From Dermatophagoides farinae (taxonomy: Eukaryota > Arthropoda > Arachnida > Sarcoptiformes > Pyroglyphidae), in assembly GCF_024713945.1 (NCBI RefSeq), contig NC_134685.1, positions 806,001 through 870,000 of the forward strand: a DNA stretch of 64,000 bases, in the 5' to 3' direction. Positions 47,465 to 59,581 of the stretch are shown here, piece after piece. A program made the translations under genes and the position numbers. Below the pieces are notes generated by a model. That model had not been told where the DNA came from. It worked only from the letters and a program-made list of their open reading frames with translations, and did not search any database. The first letter of the stretch is position 1, and every line of letters begins with the position of its first letter.

Positions 47465-49219
47465 ATTGAGTTTATTTATGTATTGCAACAACAACATATG
47501 TGTGAAAAATGAGCCAAAAATTCTTGATGTATCTCTTAAATGAAATTAAAAAAAAAAAATACTCATAAATTACACGTAGAATATATATACTGCATGTGAA
47601 TCCAAAGAAGAATTAGAACCGAAAGCAACAACAACAACAAAAAAAAATCCACTTATCTTGATCATCGATTCAAAAGAATGTTTGTTGTGGGTTATTGACG
47701 TCATTTGATGATAACTATGTACATGTGCGTAGGCTTTCGATGGTTTTTTTTTCTTTGAAAAATGATTTAGATATCGATCGATTGATCGAAATAGATTCAA
47801 TTCGAATATATTGACATAGACAACAACAACAACAACAACAACAACAGCACAATAAAATAAAAACGGAAAATTTTTTTATAAAAATCGTTGGATCATTTTT
47901 TTTCACTTTTGTTATTATCATTGTTATCACTATTATGATTGATACTTGGAACAAAAAAAGGGCCATCCTTTTTATGATGTAATGGGCTCACGATTGATTG
48001 ATCATGATGACTATGTGTGTGTAATATATATGAAAATTGATGATTCGAATCAATCATCATCATCATCATCATCTGTATGAATGAGCCCATCAATAATTGA
48101 ATTGACAAATTTTTTTCAATTTGTTTCTAAAAAAAAAAAAATAAAAAAATTCCCGAGAGAAAAATAGAAAATGAATGAATGAAAAATTTTTGTGAACAAA
48201 AAGAATAAAAATTCATACCAAATGCCAACATTTGAAATTGGATTGAATTTTTTTTTTTCAATTCATTAATCGATTGACAATTTTTTCTTTTGATTCATTC
48301 ATCTTTATTTGGAGAGAAAAATAAAAATATTTTTGAATGAAAAAAAATGAATGAATGAATGAACAATATTATTTAATAAGCAGATGATTTCATCATCATC
48401 AACATCAAATGTCAATTGTTTCTGACAAATTTTGTTTCACAAAAGAAAAAAATTTGTTATGTGTGTGATTTAGAAGAGAAGGTGATCGATCCAAGAAATA
48501 AATGTATAATATATATAACAAGCACAAGAGAAAAAAAATATCCATTATTTATATAAATATAGAATGAGAAAGATGAGAGAGAGAGAGAGAGAGGAATAAA
48601 TGTGATTTGTGTGTTATGATGATGATGATGATGATGATGATTTGTTTGATTATTTGATTTTTCTTTTCATCAATATTTTTTTTTTTTATATAATCTTCAA
48701 GGATCAATAGAATATTCATTGTTCATCATCATCATCATGATCAATGATTGTAGATAGAATTCATTCATATTTCACAGTTATAGATAGAAAAAAAAAATGA
48801 TGATGATGATTCGAATTTTGTCATTATTGATGTTGTGTGGGCAATTCGTATATATAGTAAATATATTCTGGTGTAAATAGTGAACATTATCATCATTTTT
48901 TTTCACGATTAATAATGTGAAAGCTGAGATTCTTTTTTTTTTTTGTTTTGTTTTGTACCACCATCACCAGTCTTGCATACAATTCCGTCGTAAACATTTT
49001 TCGATGTGTGTGGGTGGTGTGTATGTATGGATAATGTGTAGAAAATATATATATTATACATTATAAACATGTTTTTTTAAAAAAAAATCTCACTTGATTT
49101 GCAAAAAAAAAAATTGATTTTTGTTGTTTGTTTGTTTGTTTTTTTTGTCAATAATTAGAATATATTAAGGCAATGTTTAGGTTGTTGTTGTTGTTGTTGT
49201 TGTTGTCGTTGTTTTCTTA
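47465..49219. other. Intergenic region between convergent MMACHC and MPDZ-like gene
   Basis: 1.75 kb of 3' UTR and spacer with (CAA)n near 47820, (ATC)n near 48055, (GA)n near 48576-48592, (GAT)n near 48618-48640 and (GTT)n near 49180-49205. No recognisable exon. Confidence 0.5.
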
Positions 49220-52200
49220 TTAATACGACGATGATGATGTTGATGATGGTGAATTATTCGTTTGATAAATCAATAATTTAACTTTACCATGTACATTTTT
49301 CAATATATCAACAACATGATCATGTGGTAATCTGGTCACATCAATATCATTAACAGCCAGTATTATATCACCTTCATTTAAACGGCCATCAATCGATGCT
49401 TGTCCATGATCAAATATTTTTCTGATACAAATTGGTAGATTACCGTGTATCGATCCATAGCCACCAACAATACTGAAACCAAGACCATCGGGTCCTTTTT
49501 CAATTTCGATTTCTTTGGTTCTATACAACAACAAATCATTTTTGATTTTTCAATTTACGTTTCAGATCAATTATGATGGAAAATCGATTGCCATCGGCAT
49601 TATTCCAGGTAACAATAACAACAACAACAATATAAACGGTTATTACGTTGATGATAATAAAAAGATAAAAAAAATGAAAAAAAATAGAATGAGTGAATGG
49701 AGAAAAATTAACAACAAAAAGAAAATTCTGAAAAAAAGTTTCCAAATACAAATGCAATGAGCTAGAATTATTGGGATAAATTGAAAAGATTCAAACAAAA
49801 AAAAACGGGTGAAAATAGAACGTCAATATTTGAGAGAGAAAGAGAAAGAGAGGGAGCAAGAAAATAAGAATTTCATCAAAGAACAAAAAAAAAAAAAATA
49901 AAATTGAAAATAGATCCCCAAACACACACCATACCTGACGAAAGAATCCCTTTTGGCTGTATGAATGAATGAATAAATTTCCAAACACACACACACACAC
50001 AATTGAATAAAGAATTTGGTAAGCAATTTTTTTTTTGTTTAAATTAGAAAATAAAAATTGATGAAAAGATAGTAAAAAATTGAAGGCAAAAGAAAGAAAA
50101 ATAAAGAAAAAGGCATAGAATTAAAAAAAAAGTTTTTTAAAAGATAGAAAAAAATAGAATTACTATAATAACTTACTCATCGGAAGTTAATTCTTCATAT
50201 TTTGAATTATTCAAATTTATTGATGATGATGGTGGTGGTGGTGGCTGTAGTGCTGATGATGATGATGGTGGTGGTGGTGGTGGTAGTTGGCCACATTTTA
50301 ATCGTCCAATTTTTAAATTTATCATTCCTTTGGCCGTCTTTTATTAAGAAAAAATAATAAATATTGATTGATTATCAATCAAACAATAGTGGATATCTTA
50401 CTTTGAGCAAAAGTGCAGCATCTTCAACATTGGTCAAATCACGTCCATTCACTTTGATGATTTGATCACCAATCATTAGATGGCCATCAAGATCGGCAAT
50501 ACCACCTTCAACAATATCTTTGATATAAATACCATTACCATCACGTCGTACAACAATGGATAAACCGAGACCTTTTCCAGGTTTTTTCGTTAATTTTACA
50601 TCAAAAATTTGTAGATTCTCATGCTGACTAATAAAATCATTATTATTATTATTATTTGCAATGAAATTGTCATGGTTTTTATCACGATAAATTTTCATTT
50701 TTATAATTGGTGGTGTTTGTCGTAATGCTTTGATAGCCTGTTCATGTGTAGCATGACGTAAATTTTCACCATTTACTTCCAATATTTGATCACCAGGTTT
50801 TAGTCGGCCATCAATATATGCTGCACCATTTGGATATACTTCATGTATTATCACAGTATTCTAGTTAAAACAAAACAAAAAAAAGAAACAAAATGAGAAA
50901 TTAATCACAAAATATTAATATCCGGATTCCGGAAAATCAGAAGAAATAAAAGAACCATACACCACACACACACAAACAAACAAAAAAAAAAATCAAAACA
51001 CACATACCAGAGGCGTATCAGATCCACCAACAATACTAAGGCCAAGTCCAATTTTTTCGCGTATAATTTCAATAGTTGTCTCTTCACATAAACGTACGGG
51101 ACATGTTTTATAATCATTTGATGATTGTTGCAATTCATTATTAATGCCTGAAGCTAATGTTGTTGATGATGATAATGATGTTGTTGTTGTTGTTGTTGTC
51201 GATATCATTGTTGCCGTTGTTGTTGTTGTTGTTGATGATTTTATTGTAATTAACTTTTTATCATCATTATTAATAATGATATTAGAATGTATTGGATGAA
51301 ATTGATTCAATTTTTGTATTTTTTGTTGTTCTTGTTGTTGCTGCTGCTGCTGTAATGATGATGAATTTGTAATATTCATTCCTGTTGCTGCTGCTGTTGT
51401 TGTTGTTGCTGTTATCGTTGTAGCTGTTGCTGTTGGTATCGATGAGGTGGTGGTGGTGGTAATAATCAGATTAGAATAACAAGATAATGAATCAATTATT
51501 TTGGCAGATGGATTAGGTTTTTGATTCATATTTTCGTGCATATTAGCAATCATTATTGGTGTTGGTGGTGGTGGTAGTGGTGGTGGTTCAATAATAAAAT
51601 TATTCATTTGCTGGTTATTATTATTAGTTGTTATTATAGTATTGTGGTAAAGATTTTTACTACTTAATAAATCTAGATTGGATAATGATGATAATGGCAC
51701 AGGTGGTGGTGTTGGTGGTGGTGGTGGTGGAGGATGTGGTGTAAATGATTGTGAAATATGATGAGAATAAGAAGGTGATAGTGATGGTGGTGGTTGAGGT
51801 TGATTTGGTGCATTATTATTAATGATTGTGCAATTCATTGTATCATTATTATTATCCATAGACATATTTGAGGTTTCTGTCATTGTATTATCATTATCAT
51901 CATCATCAATATTAAATTTTGTTGTATTTTCTATCACATTCAACATACCATTCGTATGTTGTTGTTGTTGCTGTTGTGGTAATAAATTTGGATCATTCTG
52001 ATGGTGTTGGGATGTGGTGCTTGTTATATCATCAGATCTAAATGCTGCTGCTGCTGCTGTTGTCGTTATTGATGGAGATTTTATCGATTCATTTTTATTC
52101 ATAGACACTATATATATAAAATATACATGTACAGAATTAATATAAAGCAAAAAAAAAAAATTATTCAACAAACAAAAACAGAAAAAAAAGGTGAAAAGAG

Positions 52201-54990
52201 ATTCGGCATACATAATAAGCAAGCACAGTGCAATGTTTTTTCTTGTTTCATTTGGAAAAAAAATTCTGCCCATGCATATTCTGGACATAAAAACCAAAAC
52301 AACTAAAAATCTCCACCCACACACATACACACAAAAATGCTTACCTTGGATTTTATTCGACTTAGTATGATGATGATGATGATCGGTTAAAACATTTGGG
52401 TTTGTTGTTGTTGTCGATAATGATTGTTGTTCATATGGAATTAATTTTATCGGTTTAGCAATCACTAATGTCAATAATCCTTCGGCACATTTCAATGCAT
52501 TAGCAGCCTATTTTTTTCATCATTTGAATATTGATTTTCATTATTCGTTTCGTTTATGTTTTTGTTTTCGAAAACATGAAATAAAATTCAATGGAAAAGA
52601 GAAAAGAGAGAGAGAGAAAAACAAGAAAAAAATTAATTTTTTTTTTATTTAAATTACTCAAACACTAACCGTTTCATAATCGGCACCAATTAGATCGATA
52701 TGATTTACACACAAAATCATATCGCCAACAGAAAGTCCAGCATTTTCGGCCGGGCTACCATCCTGTATATCGGATACGAATACACCACGGCCAACATCTG
52801 GCCTTTTTCCCTCGATGATCATGATACCTAAACCTTGTGTTGCCTATTTGGTTTTTTTTTGTTTGTTTGTTTTCATTCGATCAAAATACAACATTACAAC
52901 ATTGAAATATTGGTGAACGAAAAAAAAAATAACATACCTTTCTAACGGTAATGGTACGGACACCTTTAAATTTACAATATTTTTCCTCAAGAAAATCTTC
53001 TAAATGGACGGGAAATTGTGTCAATGGTTTGACGGCCATCTCAGCTAAGGCACCATCTCTTCTGTATATATAGTTGTTTTTTTTTTATTTGAATGAAAAA
53101 CGAGAAAAAAAAATTTTTTTTTCTTTTGCCCCAATAACAAATTCCTTTTTTTTACCTTAATACAATAATTCTATATGTTGGACAGGCTAAACTTTTAATG
53201 ATTGCCGATGCATTTAGATGGCTACGTCCATATAATACAATTCCGTTTACCTACAAAAAGAGAATAACGAGAGAGAGAGAGAAAAAAAAATTAATGATTG
53301 AAATCGATGAAAAAAAAAAATAAATAAACTCAATCAACCGATGATGACAATGTACAGCAAAAAACAACGAATATTTACTATAGTAAAAAAAAATCAGACA
53401 AAAACCAAATATATACACACACACGTACACAGGTAATATAAACAAAAAAAAATGGCGAATCTCAAATATGATCAAAAAAAAAAAAACAACAAAACGATGA
53501 AGATCGTGTTTTGTTTTGTTTTGTGCACCAATATTTAATCAAGTTAATGTTTATTCACATTCACATTCACATTCACTAATGGTGGTCTGGCCATGGTGGT
53601 GGTGTATGTTTTTTGTTTTTTGTGGTTCATTCAAGACAAAAAAAAAATTATTCAAACAAATGAAGAAAAAAATAATGACGGAAAAACACATGAATGCAAC
53701 AACAACAACAACAGCGAGAAAAAAAAACAAATCAAATCAGAACAAAACCAAAATGAAATGTTGTTGTTGTTCTTAGAAATTGATGATTAATTCAACTAAT
53801 AATCATGATACTAATAACCACTACTACTACTGCTACTGCTACTAACAATAGATTTATTATTCAATTAGGCTAATCTCATCTATATTCAAATTGTCAACGA
53901 AAAAAAAAATAAATTAATTAAAAAAAGTTAATTAATTGAATATATATAATATAACTCATTTCATTTCAAATATGAAAATAAAGCAGTGTCAGAATTTGGT
54001 AGTTTATTTTAAACATTACCTCAAGTATTTCATCACCAATACAAAGGCGACCATCTTTATATGCGCTACCTTTTGGATGCATACCACAGATAAAAACGCT
54101 CATTTTTTTACGATCACGATTACCGGCTAGGCTAATGCCAAGACCAGCCATTCCTTTATGTAAATCGACCAATATGGTTGTTCCATCAATATCGGCATAT
54201 TTTTTACGAATTTTTTCTGTACACAAACACAAAAACAAAAAACAAAAAAAAATCATCATTATATAATCAATAAGAAAAACAAACACAGGAAACGGAAAAT
54301 TATAAAAGATTGACAATTGGAAAAAAATTTAACAAAAAAAAAATCTAAAAGAAAAAACAATCGATTGATTTCAATCGATTGTTTTTTCTTTTTCACCCTT
54401 CTCTTTATCTCTTTAAAAACACATTTCAAATCGATCGATAGAATCGATCAATTGATAAAAAATAGTGTGTGTGTCTTTATTATTTTGATAAGAAAAAAAA
54501 AATTTGAAAAAATGTGTTTACTTTCATCATCCTCATCATCATCATCATCATTGACAATATTATCGACATTGAAATTATCATTATTGATGATGTCATTATT
54601 ATCACAACAAGCATCATCATCATCATCATCATCATCATCATTATCATTATCATTATCATCATCGATAGAATTTTTTCTATTTTGATTATAACCGGTTGTT
54701 GTTAAAGTTTTTTGCTGTTGTTGTTGTTGTTGATTATTATTATTAGAATGACTAAATCGAATATTCGTCGCCGTCGTCGTTGTTGTTGTTGTGGATGATG
54801 TAGCAGTAGTTGTTGACAATGTTGTCGTTGTTGTTGTTGTTGTTATAATTGATGATGATTGTTGTTGTAATTGATGGTTATTATTATTATGATCGAAATC
54901 GATCTTTGTCATCGGTGTTGTTGATGTTGATGTTGATGTTGATGTTGATGTCGATGATGATGATGATGACATTGATGACATAGCAATCAT
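49220..54990 (-). CDS. MPDZ: Five-PDZ scaffold, C-terminal MPDZ/PATJ-like
   Basis: Multi-PDZ cell-polarity/junction scaffold. Exons 54990-54522, 54216-54020, 53250-53156, 53061-52938, 52843-52670, 52507-52345, 52107-51008, 50860-50402, 50337-50177, 49520-49220; all phases agree; 1080 residues. A low-complexity S/T/Q/D N-terminus (about 150 residues) precedes PDZ-a (GLGISLAGNRDRKKMSVF, LYGRSHLNASAIIK), PDZ-b (GLGIMIIEGKRPDVGRGVF), a 360-residue S/T/Q/P linker with P-runs, PDZ-c (GLGLSIVGGSDTPL, IIHEVYPNGAAYIDGRL), PDZ-d (GKGLGLSIVVRRDGNGIYI, GGIADLDGHLMIGDQI) and PDZ-e (GPDGLGFSIVGGYGS). The order matches the last PDZ block of MPDZ/PATJ, but no L27 domain or earlier PDZs are found. An in-frame TAA directly precedes the first ATG. 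Confidence 0.9.
54347..54392. repeat. Perfect 21-bp inverted repeat in MPDZ-like intron 1
   Basis: Arms 54347-54367 and 54372-54392 are exact reverse complements, separated by a 4-nt loop (ATTT). The core includes CAATCGATTG. On the RNA level it would form an uninterrupted 21-bp hairpin. Confidence 0.9.
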
Positions 54991-55438
54991 TTATTTTATA
55001 AATATAGATTTTTTTGGCCGATAAATAATATGATGATGGGCAGTGGTATTGGTGGTGGTGGTCGAAAATGTGAAAAAAATTTTATTAATAATCGATCAAT
55101 CATTTTTATCATGATCATATATATATATTGTTGATTTATATTATGATGATGATGATGATGTGTGTGTGTGTATGTTTGATGTTAATTAATAAGATCACTT
55201 GATTATATCGGCTTTAATTTAGGCGCTGTTATTATCATCATCAACAACAGTTGTAAATATGAAAAAAAACAACAGATGATGAATTGAACCAAAAAAAAAA
55301 AAAAAAAAATAAATAAAAAATAAATTTAAAAAAAAATGAAAACGAAAAATAAAAACCACACACACAAACTAAATCTGATGACCTCTCTTAGGGCATCATA
55401 AATAGTTGTTGATTTTCAAAAATTCGATACGAAATTGC

Positions 55439-55462
55439 CACACACACACACACACACACACA
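55439..55462. repeat. (CA)12 microsatellite
   Basis: Uninterrupted CA tract upstream of the MPDZ-like gene. Confidence 0.95.
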
Positions 55463-57382
55463 ATTCACAAATTTCATACGTGACAATTAGTATAATTAGT
55501 TCAATTATAGATTGGTGGCAATCTATCGTCCTGTTATTGTTGCTGCTGCAGATGAATTTCATTTCATTTCATTTTGATTCAAAATATTACACATCATCAT
55601 CCATTCGCCAATCTCATCTTATTATTACATTTCGGATATTTAACAATAGCCAATTGGCCATTATCCAAAAGATTTCGAATGATTTCATTTTGTTCAATGT
55701 TCGAACATAATTTTATTCCAACAACACAACACACAACAGAAAAATTTAAAAATGATAATAATTTCAACACTTCAAGTGAAAATAGCTGTCACCTATATAT
55801 GTGTGTGTGAATGACATGGCATATTAAATTGAAGAAAGAAAAAATCAAATTTAAAATTCGGCACTTGAATGTGTATAGCAAGCAGCAATTGGTGGATAAA
55901 AAAGGCTTTTTTTTGCTGTGAATTTTCGTGTTCAACAATTGTGATGATTTGATTTTGGAAAAAAAACGACAACAACAACAACACTGCAGTGTAAAGATTT
56001 TGTTTATTTATTTATTTTTTTTTTTCGGTTGTCGATGTCGATGATTTTCAGAGATCAAAGATATGAAAAATTTAAAAATTTTCGTTCAATAAAACGAAAT
56101 AATAATTTGAATTTTTGTGATGAAAAGTGATTTTTGAAATATAAAAAAAAAATTCGATTCGAATCGAATCGAATCCGATCCAATCGGAACCGACGAATAT
56201 TTTTTTTCTTTCTTCTTTCATATACAAAACATGACGCATTATTATTATGAGATTCACAAATGATGATAAATTTCAATAATGAGAGAGGCCCTACTGTTTT
56301 TGTTTGTATGCGTGTGTGTTCGGTGTCGTTGTCGGTGTCAGTTCATTTCTTGAATGAATCAATGAATGAAACAAACAGCCAATTGAGAATGAGCACAAAT
56401 TTACACCACCACTCTCAAATTCGTCTATTTCGTTGTCGTTGTCGTAGTCGTCAGTTTGTTTTTTTTTATTATCATGCGATGATCAAACGATGATGATGAT
56501 GATGATAGTGATGAAACTTTGATAGAATTCCGATTGTTGTTGTTGTTGCTGCTAATATTGTAGCTAGCTATACACACACACCAAACACACAGAATACAAA
56601 ATTTTTTTTTTTTTTTTTTGAAAATAAAACTCATAATAATACAGCAAAACAACAAATAGTAGAAATGAACAACAAAAAAAAAATTGAAAAAATGTGTCGG
56701 TATCTCTCTCTTTCTCTCTCTCTCTACATACATAAACACACAGACACATACACACACATAATGTTTAGATTCATTTCATTTCCTTTCTCTCTCTCTCTTT
56801 TGTTTGGGTATATATACCCTCTCTCTCTCTCTCTATATTGATTTGTCAATGGAAAGCTCAATGGTTTTTTTTTCTTTGAGTTTGAGCATTATGAATCTAT
56901 TCATTGCGCCATTGCAATTCTTTTATTCTGCTCTCAATGATGATGATAATAATAATACTTGTTTATAAGAAACTTCAAAAAAAAAGAAAGTTTTTTTTTG
57001 TTCTCTCCATTGAGAGAGAGAGAGAGAGAGAGAGCGAACGCATACACTGTAGAAATTTTTGTGTTTTTGTTTTGAATGGTGGTGGCGGTGCGATGTGGGG
57101 ATCGAATAGATTCGCTTTTTCCCCTTTGGATTGGATTCGGTTTGGTTTGGTTCCATCATCATCATCATCACCACCACCACCACCATCGGCCATCAATCCA
57201 TATATTTTTTCACATCAGACAGAAAACATTTGAAATTCAAGTAGCAGCAGCAACAGCAGCAGCATATAGTTCACGATTGATCCATACACAACAACAAACT
57301 CTATGAATATCCGAACAAGAAAACTACAAATATTTTTTATTTTCAACAAACAACCCCCCAAAAAAAACTGGAATAAATTCTG

Positions 57383-57385
<3 letters not shown>

Positions 57386-57416
<31 letters not shown>
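57386..57416. repeat. (TG)15 microsatellite
   Basis: Uninterrupted TG tract of about 31 bp. Confidence 0.95.
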
Positions 57417-57419
<3 letters not shown>

Positions 57420-58549
57420 GATTCAAGCCTTTTATTTCAAACAAACATTATTACATTTTTATTCTGTTAGATAGAATTGGTTTTATTTATTTTTTGTTTT
57501 CTGTATTTGTTTGTGTGTGTGTTTGTTTGTTTCGTTTGAACTCATTCATAACCCTATAAAACATACATTCATTCATTCATACATACATCAAAACATACAT
57601 TATCCTCTTATATCATTCCTGTTGTTCATTCCATATATTCACATTCACCACATTCCAGTACATTTCATGCTATTATTCATCATCATCATACATGAGACAA
57701 AAACATTCTGGATTCTTTTTTTTTCTTTTATTCATTCACAAACACACTCATCCACCTCCTCTTGTCATTCATTCATTTTACCAGAATCCACAAACACTTA
57801 TCTAATTCATTCATTCATTCATTCATTCAAACACACACACACACACAGAACTTTCCAAATTCTTATGATTAAATAGATAATTTTCATCATCAATATTGGT
57901 ATGAGTGATAGAAAGAGAGAAAAAAAGTTTTTTTCTTTATCCATTGGATTCTTGAAAGCCTTGAAATATCAAGAATAAAAAACGGTTATGAATGAAAATG
58001 AATGAGTTATGAAATGAATTATTATTGTCACACACACACACACACAACAAACAATCTGCTCTTGGCCTTGTCCTAATTCTTGTTGTTGTCACAGTTTCAT
58101 TTTTATTTTTCATGCTTTCTGTCATTTTTCATTGTTTTTTTTCTTACTGCATCTTTAATCATTATCATTTAAAAAATTGGTTACAAATTAATCGATTATT
58201 GACAAACGAAACTATCGGAATAATAATCGATAATTTGAAAAAAAAATTTATTAAATTTACACAAACACACACATATGTGATCAATATGAATCGATGCAAA
58301 TACACCAAAAAAGATATCAAATCACAAGATGTATTAGATAACAAGATGTTGTCGGTGTCGTGTTGTCAAAAAAAATGAATGAAAAAGTAAAAATAAATAA
58401 AAAAAACCGTCCACACATGATGTAATGTAATAAAGTTATCATTTCAGTTATTTTTTTGACTGTTTTAAAAATCAAAATGAAAAAAATACAAGAGGGGTTA
58501 CATGAGCATGTGTGTGTGTGTGTGTGCGTGGGTGGATGGATGGATTCTA

Positions 58550-58576
58550 TTTTTTTTTTTTTTTTTTTTTTTTTTT
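58550..58576. repeat. T27 homopolymer
   Basis: Twenty-seven consecutive T on the + strand, following a (TG)n tract. Confidence 0.93.
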
Positions 58577-59516
58577 GGTTTCCCAAACAATTAATTCCGG
58601 TTGGTTGATCATTGAAAATTACTATTCAGTGGTTTATTTTGGGAAATAATAATCACAAACGTTCGGAAATGAAACGAAATGAAAACATTTATTCATTCAT
58701 TCATTCAGTGAAAGATAAGAATTGAAATTGAAACTAAAAAAAAAATGTCCGAATTGACCGAAAAATTCCCAAAACAAAACATACTGATTGACAGCCATAA
58801 AAATGAACAAAAACAAACGAAATGGGAAACCAAACAATAATTTCCGGCAAATAACCAGAAAAAAAAGAATAAGATAAAAATTGATGAAATGAAAAATTTT
58901 TTTTTTTTTGGTTCAAACAAAACAAAATACAAGGGGTAAAGTTTTTCAATTTGATTGATTTCTATTTCATTCATATTTGTTCGCATACATTTTTTTACGG
59001 GTTTCTCTTTTTTTTCCTTTTTATTTATTTAGTTCTGTTCAATTGAATCGAATGTAGATGATGATGAATACACGACAATTATATACCATATATAATAATA
59101 TACAGCTACAGAAAAATTTTTACTTGTAAGTGAATGCTAAAAAAAAAACAGTGGGTAAAGAGAATCAAAATCAAATTTCTATGGCATTTTTTTTGGATCA
59201 GAAATAATGATTCTCACACAAATGTAAATAGAACAAAAAATAAAAATAAAGAATTATATGGTGAAAATAAAACCAAAAAAAAAACAAAACGAAAAATTCC
59301 TATAACTTAATATATCTATATATATATGTAGTCATCATCCGTTTATTGCAAAAAAAAAACAAACAAACTACACAACCATCATCATCATCATCATCATCAT
59401 CAGCTTTCCGGTCAACATTATTATTATCATTATCATCACGATCATCAGAAAAACTGTCTGTGTGTGGGGTGTGTGTGTGTGTGTGTGATCTGATTGATGA
59501 AGAAAAAAATATCGAT

Positions 59517-59540
59517 AGTAGTAGTAGTAGTAGTAGTAGT
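59517..59540. repeat. (AGT)8 microsatellite
   Basis: Perfect AGT trinucleotides immediately before a 16-bp inverted repeat. Confidence 0.9.
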
Positions 59541-59581
59541 GGAATTGGTTTTGTTTATTTTGAAAAAACAAAACCAATTCC
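59541..59581. repeat. 16-bp inverted repeat
   Basis: GGAATTGGTTTTGTTT and its exact reverse complement flank a 9-nt loop; the arms are 59541-59556 and 59566-59581. Confidence 0.88.

Noticed and set aside
47715-48108. Cys-rich (CCCCCCCC) and His-rich frames near 47.8-48.1 kb.
   Set aside because: These are out-of-frame readings of the (CAA)n and (ATG)n microsatellites in a 3' intergenic region.
56150-56190. Short ATTCGAATCGAATC repeats that look like a binding-site cluster.
   Set aside because: Best explained as a small imperfect tandem repeat of TCGAA; similar sequence occurs near 10440 without gene association.
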